Assembly: GCA_018828145.1 (NCBI GenBank)
Contig: JAHJWO010000055.1
Span: 62,001 to 126,000 of the forward strand
Direction: 5' to 3'
Length of the DNA stretch: 64,000 bases
DNA from: Alphaproteobacteria bacterium
Lineage (GTDB): Bacteria; Pseudomonadota; Alphaproteobacteria; Rhizobiales; Devosiaceae
Below, piece after piece: positions 16,142 through 25,079 of this stretch. The notes beneath the pieces are model-generated. The model was not told the origin of the DNA. It saw only the letters and a list, made by a program, of their open reading frames with translations, and made no database searches. Within the stretch, counting starts at the first letter, position 1; every line of letters starts with the position of its first letter. The position numbers and the translations under genes were made by a program.

Positions 16142-17629
16142 CTAATGGCCCATGAGGCGTTCGAGCGCCCCTGGTTTGTCATGGATGGCGAGCCGATCGA
16201 CGATGGTCTCGCTGGCTTCGTTCATGCCGACCAGGTTCACTTCGGCGCCTTCGCGACGGAACTTGAGAATGACCATGTCGAGCGCCTGGACACTGGAGAT
16301 GTCCCAGATATGGGCGTGCGTGACGTCGATGGTGACCTTTTCGAGCGCTTCTTTGAAGTCGAAGGCGTCTGTGAAATCCTCGGCTGAAGCGAAGAACACT
16401 TGGCCCTCGACCGTATAGGTCCGCTCGCGGCCATCAGCTGACAAGCTCGAGGAGATGCGGAAGATCTGGGAGATTTTCCAGGCGAAGAACACGGCAGAGA
16501 GCAGGACGCCAACAAGGACGCCGGTCGCGAGGTTATGGGTGTAGACCACGGTTATCACTGTCGCGAGCATCACGATGGATGAGCTTCGCGGATGCGTGAC
16601 AAGCGTCTTGACCGAGCTCCAGGAAAAGGTGCCGATCGACACCATGATCATGATGGCCACCAGTGCTGCCATGGGTATCTGGCTAACCAGATCGCCCAGG
16701 ACAAGGATCATGAATAGCAGGATAACGCCGGCAGAAAAGGTCGAAAGTCGGCCCCGGCCACCGGATTTCACGTTGATGATCGACTGACCGATCATGGCGC
16801 AGCCCGCCATGCCGCCGATAAAACCTGTGGCCGTGTTGGCGATACCCTGGCCAATGCATTCCTGGTTACGGTTACTCTTGGTGTCGGTGAGCTCGTCCAC
16901 GATCTGGGCGGTCATCAAGGACTCGAGCAGCCCGACCACCGCTACCGCTGCCGAGTAGGGCAGGATGATCATCAGCGTTTCGAGATTGAGTGGGATTTGT
17001 GGGATCAGGAAAATGGGCAGCGTATCGGGGAGTGCCCCCATGTCACCAACAGTGCGCAGGTCCATGCCGAGGAACATCGAGAGAGCGGTCAGCACCACGA
17101 TGCAGACAAGAGGGGATGGGATGGCTTTAGTGATGCGCGGGAAAAGGTAGATGATGGCGAGCCCACCGGCGACCATCGCATAGGTCAACCAGCTGACATT
17201 GGTAAGCTCTGGCAGCTGGGCCATGAAGATCAGGATGGCCAGCGCATTGACGAAGCCGGTCATCACAGATTTCGAAACGAACCGCATGACATAGCCGAGT
17301 TTGAGGAAACCGGCGGCAATCTGCAGGAGACCTGCAAGAACGGTAGCGGCCAGCAAGTATTGCAGCCCGTGATCTCTCACGAGCGTGACCATGAGCACCG
17401 CTGTCGCGGCAGTGGCTGCCGAGATCATTCCGGGACGACCACCGACAAAGGCGATCAGCACGGCAATGGAAAATGAGGCGTAGAGGCCGACCTTTGGGTC
17501 AACGCCAGCGATAATGGAAAAGGCGATGGCCTCAGGAATCAAGGCTAGGGCAACGACAAGGCCGGCGAGAATATCGCCTCTTATATTACCGAACCACTCG
17601 GCACGCATTCGGGGGAGGAAGTCTTGCAT
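16142..17629 (-). CDS. SulP-family anion transporter with STAS domain
   Basis: A 495-residue inner-membrane transporter. The SulP core begins [20 protein letters not shown] and includes [20 protein letters not shown] in the middle. The C-terminus (about 390-495) is a STAS domain ([20 protein letters not shown]). Members carry sulfate, bicarbonate or other anions. It is the first gene of the minus-strand stress cassette. The upstream region is long and non-coding and should hold its promoter. Confidence 0.94.
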   Translation of the reverse strand: MQDFLPRMRAEWFGNIRGDILAGLVVALALIPEAIAFSIIAGVDPKVGLYASFSIAVLIAFVGGRPGMISAATAATAVLMVTLVRDHGLQYLLAATVLAGLLQIAAGFLKLGYVMRFVSKSVMTGFVNALAILIFMAQLPELTNVSWLTYAMVAGGLAIIYLFPRITKAIPSPLVCIVVLTALSMFLGMDLRTVGDMGALPDTLPIFLIPQIPLNLETLMIILPYSAAVAVVGLLESLMTAQIVDELTDTKSNRNQECIGQGIANTATGFIGGMAGCAMIGQSIINVKSGGRGRLSTFSAGVILLFMILVLGDLVSQIPMAALVAIMIMVSIGTFSWSSVKTLVTHPRSSSIVMLATVITVVYTHNLATGVLVGVLLSAVFFAWKISQIFRISSSLSADGRERTYTVEGQVFFASAEDFTDAFDFKEALEKVTIDVTHAHIWDISSVQALDMVILKFRREGAEVNLVGMNEASETIVDRLAIHDKPGALERLMGH

Positions 17630-18443
17630 TTAGTGTCCATCTGTGGAGCCGCGGGCGGGATGGCCTCTTGCGGCGGTCGAGATGCACGGGTGCTCTGAAA
17701 GAAACGGCAGCAATGCCCAAGTCGGGCCCTACGGGTGCGGTCACACACTAGAAATCGGACTTGTAGATTGAAGTGCCGAATTCGGGAAAGTCTGACCGGC
17801 AGCCGAACGCTTCAGGCGTTCCGTTGCATCGATGTTCAAACGATCTGGTAGGTGACCGGGGGATGGGCGCCCGGAGAAGCCACCCGCGGTGCGGGTCCGA
17901 CGACAGTCCCTTACATGCCCCAAGCACCATTCAGAAGCAAGTACCCATCTTCGGCAGGCTCGCAGGGCCGCAGAGCCCGCTTTGCTGAAATCGCAACTGT
18001 TAGCAGGCCGGCAGCAAGCCACCTCATTTCTGCCATCGCCGTATCAGCGAAAGAACAGCGGGAGCTAAATCGCTGAGGCGGCTTGGACGCACGAAATAGG
18101 GTGCACGTCCGCCGGCCAGCAGATGGCCCGCATTACTCTCGCGGGCTCAAAATCTTTCATAGATGAAAGTGCAGGAAGCTCGGCCGCCTTTGGCTTTCTG
18201 AGACAGAAGTGCTTATCCAAATATGGCGTGGGTCGTTACTCTATGCTATTCGAAAAGCAGGGCCGTACGCGCGGCCCTGGGGTGTGGAAACCTCAATCCA
18301 GCGGTTGGTGCCTGCCGAGAGGGCGCCACAATCCTTTGACCATGCGGTCGGGGAGCCTGTGACGTATGTCCAGGTGCCCCGGTGCTAAAGGTCACAGGAA
18401 TCGGCTGGATCGATTTTCCAACTCCCCGATCATGGGTTAGAGG
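17630..18443. other. Long non-coding stretch upstream of SulP and traM-like genes
   Basis: About 810 bases between divergent genes. No supported gene. Two exact inverted repeats stand out: the 16-bp palindrome CTTTCATAGATGAAAG at 18154-18169, and CAGGGCCG/CGGCCCTG with a 6-base loop at 18258-18279. The second is followed on the minus strand by CTTTTC and could end minus-strand transcription that runs past traR. Operators for the SulP operon or the traM-like gene may also lie here. Confidence 0.5.
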
Positions 18444-18788
18444 ATGTTTGCGGGGGCGTACCGCGGACCAACCTTGATACAACCGATGCCCATCAATCTG
18501 ATTTCAGGTCCCGGAATTGCTCCGCCCGAACCCAGTGTCCCACTGCTCGAGCACGATACGCTGGCCGCGATGCTGACCTATCGATACTATCTCCGCATTG
18601 CCCAACGCCGTTTTGACCAACTGGACCGCCTTTCCAGGCTGGTGCCGAAAAACTCATGGCAGCTGGCACGAGCGAATGCTGCATATGGTTCGGCAGCCAT
18701 AAAACTGGACAGACAAGAAATTCTGCTCGCCAGACTAGTTCAGCGACTGGGGTACGTTCCAAGGATCGATCCCGACAGGTTTCACTGA
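18444..18788 (+). CDS. traM: TraM-like antiactivator of TraR
   Basis: Small helical protein (114 aa, or 100 aa from ATG 18486). The pattern DTLAAMLTYRYYLRIAQRRF, then IKLDRQEILLARLVQRLGYV and PRI near the end, follows the layout of Ti-plasmid TraM (two helices, then LISILGFIPKV at the end). TraM binds TraR and blocks it until autoinducer accumulates. Similarity is by pattern, not close identity. The position supports the call: it lies next to, and converges on, traR, with only 15 bases between their ends. Neither possible start has a strong binding site, so the N-terminus is uncertain. Confidence 0.72.
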   Translation: MFAGAYRGPTLIQPMPINLISGPGIAPPEPSVPLLEHDTLAAMLTYRYYLRIAQRRFDQLDRLSRLVPKNSWQLARANAAYGSAAIKLDRQEILLARLVQRLGYVPRIDPDRFH

Positions 18789-18805
18789 GCATAGAGAGCT
18801 ATGCT
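18788..18805. terminator. Hairpin between convergent traM-like and traR genes
   Basis: AGCATAG-AGAG-CTATGCT, a perfect 7-bp stem spanning both gene ends. No T run on either side, so its strength as a bidirectional terminator is uncertain. Confidence 0.45.
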
Positions 18806-19514
18806 AGATCAACCCATGGTCCGTGGCAGTGCCGATCGCCTGCTGAATGTTGTTGGCGCCTAATTTGCGACGCGCGCCCTGCATATGGAAACGCACACTT
18901 GGTTCCTTGAGACCCATCAACTCAGCAATGTCGGACGCGCCAAAACCTCGCTTTGACCAGGCCAGAACCTTTGTTTCCTGCGGACTTAGCTTAAAGTCGG
19001 GGCCATCAAGAAGTGCCTGAGCGCGGACCTTGGCAAATGCGTGCATGTAAATGGCGGCGTCTCGAGTGACATCGAGATCGGCAATGTTGCGGCTGCCGGG
19101 TGCCAGTCTCGAAGAGGCCAAAGTCAGCATTGCGGTGTGACGATAACCACACGGAATTGGAATGCTGACCCCAGAGCGAATGCCGAAGTCCGCAGCCTCT
19201 CCCATAAACGAGGTCTGAACCTTGGAAACACGCACTGGCATCTGGTCGACCGACCATTCGAACGGCGTACCCAGCTCTTTGGCCGTCCTGACCACCGGGT
19301 CTATGATCGACATGTCCTTGCTGAGGTAGTGCGCTATCCATTCATCAGGATAGTCCGAGATCCCGCGAACGTCATTGCCATAGGAATCGAGATAAGCGCA
19401 CCACTCAAACCCCAACTCAGCGGTCAACTGCTGAAGAGCCGCCAGGAAGTCATCGCGATTCTGCGCGACCTCGATCGCTTGGATGAAATCGCCGAACCAG
19501 TTTGGGATGACCAT
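18804..19514 (-). CDS. traR: TraR, LuxR-family quorum-sensing activator
   Basis: A 236-residue LuxR-type regulator. The autoinducer-binding half has EWCAYLDSYGN, YPDEWIAHYLSKDMSIIDPV and GVSIPIPCGY, close in pattern to Ti TraR. The C-terminal GerE helix-turn-helix is LSPQETKVLAWSKRGFGASD followed by SVRFHMQGARRKLG. It should bind the acyl-homoserine lactone made by TraI and activate the tra and trb operons, probably at the 18-bp dyads at 6988 and 29809. It lies just downstream of trbI on the same strand (119 bases apart), so some read-through from the trb operon could raise TraR levels; that is inference. Confidence 0.93.
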   Translation of the reverse strand: MVIPNWFGDFIQAIEVAQNRDDFLAALQQLTAELGFEWCAYLDSYGNDVRGISDYPDEWIAHYLSKDMSIIDPVVRTAKELGTPFEWSVDQMPVRVSKVQTSFMGEAADFGIRSGVSIPIPCGYRHTAMLTLASSRLAPGSRNIADLDVTRDAAIYMHAFAKVRAQALLDGPDFKLSPQETKVLAWSKRGFGASDIAELMGLKEPSVRFHMQGARRKLGANNIQQAIGTATDHGLI

Positions 19515-19634
19515 GCTCGACGGTGCTCCGTTTGCGCTAGACGCAAAAACAAAATCCTGCCGCGTGCGTCAAGGTATTGATGTGCCGTGTTTTTCGCATT
19601 GCGAGCAATATATTCTGACATGTTAGTCCAATAT

Positions 19635-20912
19635 TCAATATGCCTTTGGAAACACCAGATCCTGGTCCACCAGCACATTGAATATGTATCCCGGTCGGAT
19701 CTCCAGCGTCGGCTGAACCTCCATATTCTGCCCAATCGTCCGGTCGGCCACCTCGCTGAACGTTTCCGCAAATGATCGCCGTGCAGCGTCGGTGGCGCTG
19801 TTGTCAGCCGAGCCCTGGTCCTCAGGGAGAGCCATGTCGATGCCGGCCCCAATTGCGGCAACGAGGATCGCGGAGCCGAACACCTCGAAGTAGTGGTTAT
19901 CGACCTGATCGGAAAAGCCGCCAAAACCCTGCGCATCGGTACCGGCCATGCCGCCGATCTGCAGAGTGGCGCCATCGGGAAAGACGATGTCTGTCCAAAT
20001 GACGAGCGCCCGTCGCTGCCCAAAAGTTACCTTCGAGTCATACCGGCCAAATAGCCTCGTGCCTTGCGGAATGAGTAGGTGATGCCCAGTCGCACTGTCG
20101 AATACGTGCTGGCTGACCTGGGCGATGATGCGCCCGGGGAGGTCGGAATTTATGCCCGTGATCAGTGTTGCTGGGATGACCGAGCCACGCTTGAGCTCAA
20201 ACGGTGATACTGGTGCCATCACCTGGTTGGGCAGGTAGCCGAGGTCCTTGAGATCCTGATTGAAGAAGGCATCCTTGGCATCTTGACCATTGGGATCGGC
20301 ATTCTGCGCTTCATCGCTACCTGCCATCGCGGCAGCGTAGAGACCTGCTAGATCAGGTCTGCCTATCCCGGCCTGAATCGAGCCAGGGTCCGGCGGCGGG
20401 TCGTTCAGCGCACCAAGGTTTATCGCGGTTGGCGAGTCGAAGGCGGCTTGACTGGCTTGAACGCTGGCCATGCGTTGACGATGTAGTTCACGCAGCAACT
20501 GCTCTTCCTGCTCTCGTTGCAGCTCTGCCTTCCAATCCTCTTCAGGTCCAACGACCGGGCCACTGGGAAGGGGATCCCTTGCCGGCGTGGGTTGGAAGGG
20601 GTTGGCGACCGGGGCAGGAACCGCGGGTGCAGGCTGAATCCGTACAGGTTCAGATCGCGGCGCTTCGATGATGCCGTCGGGCATACCCTCCTTGAGGCGG
20701 TCGCCAAAGCCGCCCGCCGGTAAGCCGTTAGCGTCATCGAGGTTCGTGTCGGCGGGTCCAAAAATACCGCGTGTTGAAATGCCATAGACGATGACGACGA
20801 GGAAGATGACAGCCAAGGCGATGCCAACAAAAACCGGCAAGCGGTTGATGCGCTGGATTTTCGGCGCATCATCGCTCAATCGAGGCGCGGGCGAAATGTC
20901 GAGCGATGCCAA
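19635..20912 (-). CDS. trbI: TrbI, VirB10-like mating-pore protein
   Basis: A 425-residue protein bridging inner and outer membranes. One N-terminal membrane span (about residues 28-48) is followed by a Pro-rich periplasmic linker and the VirB10 C-terminal domain (SVIPATLITGINSDLPG, HHLLIPQGTRLFGRYDSKV, AIGAGIDMALP). The start is TTG 20912, supported by a strong AGGAGG 5 bases upstream and 9 bases after the trbH stop. Last gene of the traI-trb operon. Confidence 0.95.
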   Translation of the reverse strand: MASLDISPAPRLSDDAPKIQRINRLPVFVGIALAVIFLVVIVYGISTRGIFGPADTNLDDANGLPAGGFGDRLKEGMPDGIIEAPRSEPVRIQPAPAVPAPVANPFQPTPARDPLPSGPVVGPEEDWKAELQREQEEQLLRELHRQRMASVQASQAAFDSPTAINLGALNDPPPDPGSIQAGIGRPDLAGLYAAAMAGSDEAQNADPNGQDAKDAFFNQDLKDLGYLPNQVMAPVSPFELKRGSVIPATLITGINSDLPGRIIAQVSQHVFDSATGHHLLIPQGTRLFGRYDSKVTFGQRRALVIWTDIVFPDGATLQIGGMAGTDAQGFGGFSDQVDNHYFEVFGSAILVAAIGAGIDMALPEDQGSADNSATDAARRSFAETFSEVADRTIGQNMEVQPTLEIRPGYIFNVLVDQDLVFPKAY

Positions 20913-20921
20913 AAGTGCCTC

Positions 20922-21386
20922 CTATGCGCGCTGCAGGACCGAGAGGGGACTTGTTGGCGTGGCTCCCGTTTCGGTCAGGGCATAGGCGCGCCCAAGATCG
21001 ACGGTAGCGGTAGAGAGCCGTGCCAGGACGCTGCCTTCGAAGCTGTCGACTATGAATGCCACGGGAATTGCCGAGGCATCGTCCACCTTTTGATCGATGG
21101 CGACGGCATAGCCCCACGCTCGCAATGACTTTTCCAAAGCAACAGCAAAGGCCGAGTCGTCCGGCTTCAGCACGACTGTGCCGGTACCGGGACCAACGAC
21201 CTCTGCCAAACGACCCACCAGATCCTCGGCAATGACGCCGGCGGCCTCGGGAGAAACCAGCGCATTGTCGATGCTCGCAATCTGTGCGGAGGACCCACCA
21301 ATGCCAAAGGTTTGGCAGCCGGCCAGCGGCAGGGTTGTGGCAAGGAAGCCGAGCACCCGAAATGCTGACTTGATCCGGATGTTCAT
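20922..21386 (-). CDS. trbH: TrbH, conjugal transfer lipoprotein
   Basis: About 154 residues with a lipoprotein signal peptide ending LPLAGC, so it should be anchored to the outer membrane. The body resembles TrbH proteins (EDLVGRLAEVVGPGTGTVVL). ATG 21386 lies 1 base after the trbG stop and has GGCGGGG upstream; the longer frame to 21431 reads inside trbG. Part of the mating-pore operon; its exact role is not settled. Confidence 0.9.
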   Translation of the reverse strand: MNIRIKSAFRVLGFLATTLPLAGCQTFGIGGSSAQIASIDNALVSPEAAGVIAEDLVGRLAEVVGPGTGTVVLKPDDSAFAVALEKSLRAWGYAVAIDQKVDDASAIPVAFIVDSFEGSVLARLSTATVDLGRAYALTETGATPTSPLSVLQRA

Positions 21387-21387
21387 T

Positions 21388-22230
21388 CTAGCTACCCCGC
21401 CTGATGGTGATTTTCTGTTGTTCGCGGCCAACGCCTGAGACCAGCACCGCGTGATCGACTAGATAGTCGACGACCATCATGTTGTTCTGCAGCCGGTAGT
21501 TGACGATGCGATTTTCACCACCGGAAATGACGAACAAAACCGGCGCATCGCCGCCAGCGAGAGCTGATGGGAACTGGATGTAGGTTTTGAGGCCATCGGT
21601 ATAGATGCGACTGGGTTTCCAGCGCGCGGCCCCCTCAATGCGGAAACCAAAATCCAGGTTCTCGGCCGGGACCCCTGCCCCGTCGACGACGCTGGCCTCC
21701 ATCCGGGCGTTGATCTCGTCGAGCTTGGCGGCGACGTCGTCCGGATACTCAAAGCCAACTCGGGCCATGTATTCGGTGGGATGGGAGCGCAATTGCACGT
21801 GGTAGGTGCGCCGGGAGGTGGTCACCACCATCGAGGTTTCAATGCCAGCTTCGGACGGCTTGACGATCAAATGGACTGCTTGCGCACCGGCAGCTCCCGA
21901 GGTGGCGGGATCTACCTTCCAGCGGACGCTGTCGCCGACGAGAACGTCACGGACGACTTCGCCGGCCTGCAGTTCAATATCGCAGACCTGCAAGGGCGAA
22001 CAGACGACCGACGGTTGCACTTCGCCGAACAGGAAGACCACCTTGCCGTCAGGCCCACGTGTCACCACCCCCCGCCCTTCCTGCCACTCGCCGGACAGAT
22101 AGGTGCCTTTCGCCTCATTGGCGCTCATGTCTTGCGCGGAGACGCTGCCGAGGGTGCACAAGGTAGTGGCCAGCACCAACAGCGGCATTGCGGGCCATGG
22201 CTTCGAATGGGAGTATCGAGATATCGTCAT
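21388..22230 (-). CDS. trbG: TrbG, VirB9-like mating-pore protein
   Basis: About 280 residues with a signal peptide ([13 protein letters not shown]) and the VirB9/TrbG beta-rich body ([38 protein letters not shown]). It forms part of the outer-membrane core complex with TrbI. The start at 22230 shares an ATGA overlap with the trbF stop, which fixes it better than the longer frame. Confidence 0.95.
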   Translation of the reverse strand: MTISRYSHSKPWPAMPLLVLATTLCTLGSVSAQDMSANEAKGTYLSGEWQEGRGVVTRGPDGKVVFLFGEVQPSVVCSPLQVCDIELQAGEVVRDVLVGDSVRWKVDPATSGAAGAQAVHLIVKPSEAGIETSMVVTTSRRTYHVQLRSHPTEYMARVGFEYPDDVAAKLDEINARMEASVVDGAGVPAENLDFGFRIEGAARWKPSRIYTDGLKTYIQFPSALAGGDAPVLFVISGGENRIVNYRLQNNMMVVDYLVDHAVLVSGVGREQQKITIRRGS

Positions 22231-22889
22231 AGCTGGGCGGTCCAATCGAAGTCTCGGACATAGAGCCCGATAGGATTGAGGCGGATCGTGGCTTCGTCCA
22301 GAGGCGGGGAAAGCGTCACGGTGGCGATGCCGCGGAAGCGGCGGGTGGCGAGTTCTTTGCCCTGCCGGTCGCGCTCGAATTCGGTCCAGTCGATCTGGTA
22401 GGACTGGTTTGAAAGCGCGACCACATTGTTGATCTCGATCGAGACCGTGGCCGTCCTGGCTCTTTCAAAAGGGTTGGCGCCCCGAAACCAGGCGTTGACC
22501 TTCTCCGTGGAAGGATCGGTTGTCCGCAGCAGGGCATAGGTGCGGTCGATGTATTGCTTCTGCACCACAGCGTCGGGCGTGATCGACTTAAAGCTGGTCA
22601 CGAAACCACCGAGCATGGCGCGCACGACCCGCGGATCGGCGTAATCGATCTGCGCAGGAAAGCCAGCGGATGCTGGCGTTCCAAGGCGGTCGACTTCGAC
22701 AATGTAGGGCACCAGTTTGACCTGCGTGCTCTGGTAGAGGGCGTAGCTCGTTCCGATCACCGCCATGGTCAGTGAGACCATCGCCACGATGCGCCAGGTA
22801 TTCGCCGCTTTGACGAAACCGCCATAACGCTCGTTCCACTCAAGCCGGGCGGCCAGATACGGGTTGTCTGAAGGTAGTTGTTTGGACAT
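22227..22889 (-). CDS. trbF: TrbF, VirB8-like mating-pore protein
   Basis: A 220-residue bitopic inner-membrane protein: short cytoplasmic N-terminus with [15 protein letters not shown], one span (about 33-52), then a VirB8-like periplasmic domain ([25 protein letters not shown]). It connects the inner-membrane ATPase complex with the core complex. The end overlaps trbG by 4 bases. Confidence 0.95.
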   Translation of the reverse strand: MSKQLPSDNPYLAARLEWNERYGGFVKAANTWRIVAMVSLTMAVIGTSYALYQSTQVKLVPYIVEVDRLGTPASAGFPAQIDYADPRVVRAMLGGFVTSFKSITPDAVVQKQYIDRTYALLRTTDPSTEKVNAWFRGANPFERARTATVSIEINNVVALSNQSYQIDWTEFERDRQGKELATRRFRGIATVTLSPPLDEATIRLNPIGLYVRDFDWTAQL

Positions 22890-22916
22890 CAGAAATTCTC
22901 GATGCTGCGGGCTGCC

Positions 22917-24095
22917 TTACGGCTTGCCGGATTTGGGGCCGGAAGAAGCGGGTTTAGACCCACGCGCGTCGCTGGCGGCCAACTTGGCATTGGCCAGTCC
23001 CATGGTTGTGGTGCCGAAACTGCCCGGTCCACCGATCGCCTGGTCCTTGATGGCCGAGGCGGTAGCGGCTAGTCCTCGGACGGCGGTCGAGGCCGTAGCG
23101 GCCGTTCCGGCCGCTGCCGCGCCTGTAAAGCCACCTTTCTCAAACGCGCCTGCGGCCGCTCTCCCGCCGGCGCCGATGGCCGTCGCCCCCATTGCGGCGA
23201 CGCCAGCGCCAAACTGGTATCCGTTCATCGTGGGTCGGGCCGCTTCTATGCCGCTGGTGACGGAGACGCCCTGAATGACGCCAGAAATCATGGGCGGTAG
23301 GAGCATTGAAATGTAGGCGATGACGATGGCGAGCCCCGCGATCGACGCAGGACCGATAAAGCTCTGGTCAATGTCAGGAGTCGCCGCCACGTCGATCAAG
23401 GTACGGGCGCCAATGGCGGCGACCATCACCAACACCATGATCTTCATGCCGACGGAGAAGGCGTAGATCAGGTATTTGATGGCAAAATCCTTGGTGTAGG
23501 ATGAGCCACCGAAGCCGAGCAGGATCATGCCGGCGAGCAGACCGACATACATTTCAAGGATGACGGCAAGCAGGATAGCGGCGACCAGGCCAAAGGCTGC
23601 GATCACCGCCAAAGCGCAAACGCCGACGATGACGTTCTTGCCGAAATCGCCTGGATTCCACCATGCAAGTTGCTGCGTCATGCGGTTCGCGACGTCGATT
23701 CCCGCATCGAAGACGGCGGCAGGCGAAACGTCACCAGAGCCAGAGCCAATCTGAAACAGGCTGCTGACCACTGCTTTTGCCAGGTCCGGGCCGTTCGTCA
23801 GGACAAACAAAAAGAAGCCGATGAACAGGATGCGGCGCACCAGCTCGGAAAAGAAGCTTTCGAGCGTGCTGCCCTGTATCGCCAGCCAAACGGCCGCAAT
23901 GCCGACCTCGATCACGGCCAGGATCCAGAACAGGCTGGTCGCGTGCTGCATGAGCACTGTTTCCCAGTTCCGGGCCTGGGTAGTGATCGACTGCTGCACG
24001 GTTTCGACGACGTTGTTCGGCGTCTGGCCGTGCGCTTGGCTGATGAGGAGCAACGAGCCGACAAAAACGAGGCTCGCGAAATACGAAGGCTTCAT
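22917..24095 (-). CDS. trbL: TrbL, VirB6-like inner-membrane channel protein
   Basis: About 392 residues with a signal-like first segment and at least five further membrane spans (FWILAVIEVGIAAVWLAIQG, FFLFVLTNGPDLAK and others). The C-terminal 100 residues are Ala/Gly/Thr-rich low-complexity sequence (AAAAGTAATASTAVRG), common in TrbL. ATG 24095 lies 2 bases after the trbK stop with GGAG 8 bases upstream. The DNA around its start is a near copy of that around the trbK start. Confidence 0.94.
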   Translation of the reverse strand: MKPSYFASLVFVGSLLLISQAHGQTPNNVVETVQQSITTQARNWETVLMQHATSLFWILAVIEVGIAAVWLAIQGSTLESFFSELVRRILFIGFFLFVLTNGPDLAKAVVSSLFQIGSGSGDVSPAAVFDAGIDVANRMTQQLAWWNPGDFGKNVIVGVCALAVIAAFGLVAAILLAVILEMYVGLLAGMILLGFGGSSYTKDFAIKYLIYAFSVGMKIMVLVMVAAIGARTLIDVAATPDIDQSFIGPASIAGLAIVIAYISMLLPPMISGVIQGVSVTSGIEAARPTMNGYQFGAGVAAMGATAIGAGGRAAAGAFEKGGFTGAAAAGTAATASTAVRGLAATASAIKDQAIGGPGSFGTTTMGLANAKLAASDARGSKPASSGPKSGKP

Positions 24096-24097
24096 GC

Positions 24098-24286
24098 TCA
24101 CCACTCCGGAGTGAAGGGCGTTTCATCGCCGACTACGGTGTCGACCGTTCCATCTGATGGGCTCGCTTTAGTCTGCGCCGTCTCCACAGGAGCCTGTCGT
24201 ACCGCGAGCGCGAGGTATGCGAACCCGGCGCCAGTCACGAACAAGACAATGATGAGCGCAAGCCTGACGCGCGACGGTTGCTTCAT
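24098..24286 (-). CDS. trbK: TrbK, entry-exclusion-type small protein
   Basis: About 62 residues: one N-terminal hydrophobic span (LALIIVLFVTGAGFAYLAL) and a polar tail. By position between trbJ and trbL it is TrbK, which in related systems provides entry exclusion. No lipobox Cys is visible, unlike some TrbK proteins. It ends VGDETPFTPEW, nearly the same as the end of TrbJ (VGDESAFSPEW). The start is 1 base after the trbJ stop. Confidence 0.85.
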   Translation of the reverse strand: MKQPSRVRLALIIVLFVTGAGFAYLALAVRQAPVETAQTKASPSDGTVDTVVGDETPFTPEW

Positions 24287-24287
24287 G

Positions 24288-25079
24288 TCACCACTCCGGA
24301 CTGAACGCAGATTCGTCGCCGACACTCACGCCGCTGTTTCCGCCGAAAAATTGCTCGTTCTCGGCCTGCGCGTTGTCGCGCAGCGTTTGCTCGGATTGGT
24401 ACCAGGTGCCCATCATCGTCATTTGTTGGGAAACAAGACCCCGCAGCTTCTGCATTTGGGCTACCTGCTGGGACGCAATCTGGTGGCCGACTTGCAGTGC
24501 CTGCATCTGCCCGGCGGCAGTCCCGGACATTGATCGCAGTTGCTCCATAGTCCCCTCCTCTGAGGAGAACTGTTCGGCCGTCAGGTTAGCAGCGCGCAGC
24601 GTCCCTGCGATCGTATCCCGATTGGTTTCGGACCAGCTCTGGTATGCCGATGAAAAATCCTCGCCATTGAGAGGATTTTCTAGAAACTCGCTGTAGCTTT
24701 GAAAACGCTGCTTGAGGACGTCGTCGACATTCCCCATGGAGAAGGCAATGCCTTCCCCCTGCCCTACGATCGACTGAAGTTGTGCAAGGTCCGCTTCAAC
24801 TTGACCCCAAACCTCGTCGGGCAGTTTGAGCGTGTTCTGCAGCATGTTTTCGTAGATCCGCAGCTGGTTTTGAATCTGCTCGACCTGGTGCGCGATCTGG
24901 GTCACCTGATTGTCGATTTGAATGCCGGACTGGCCGGCCAGGCCAACAAGCTCGGCATTGTTCAGGATCTGGGTGAATTCGGTGGCGCCCACCAGCTGTC
25001 CAGCAGCTTGAGCCGGCATTGCGCTGGCAGCGCTGACGAAAAGGCCGAAGGCGAGACTAACTGGACGGTTGAAGCGCAT
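24288..25079 (-). CDS. trbJ: TrbJ, VirB5-like mating-pore protein
   Basis: About 263 residues, exported by a signal peptide ending AMPAQA. The body has the TrbJ pattern ATEFTQILNNAELVGL, a long helical region (HQVEQIQNQLRIYENMLQN) and a heptad-like C-terminal part with repeated Gln. It is a minor pilus or periplasmic component. ATG 25079 has GAGGGA upstream and lies inside the last 23 bases of trbE. Confidence 0.94.
   Translation of the reverse strand: MRFNRPVSLAFGLFVSAASAMPAQAAGQLVGATEFTQILNNAELVGLAGQSGIQIDNQVTQIAHQVEQIQNQLRIYENMLQNTLKLPDEVWGQVEADLAQLQSIVGQGEGIAFSMGNVDDVLKQRFQSYSEFLENPLNGEDFSSAYQSWSETNRDTIAGTLRAANLTAEQFSSEEGTMEQLRSMSGTAAGQMQALQVGHQIASQQVAQMQKLRGLVSQQMTMMGTWYQSEQTLRDNAQAENEQFFGGNSGVSVGDESAFSPEW

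Noticed and set aside
18258..18279. Terminator of the SulP operon
   Set aside because: The SulP operon reads away from it; if it terminates anything it is minus-strand transcription past traR, so it is only noted as an inverted repeat.
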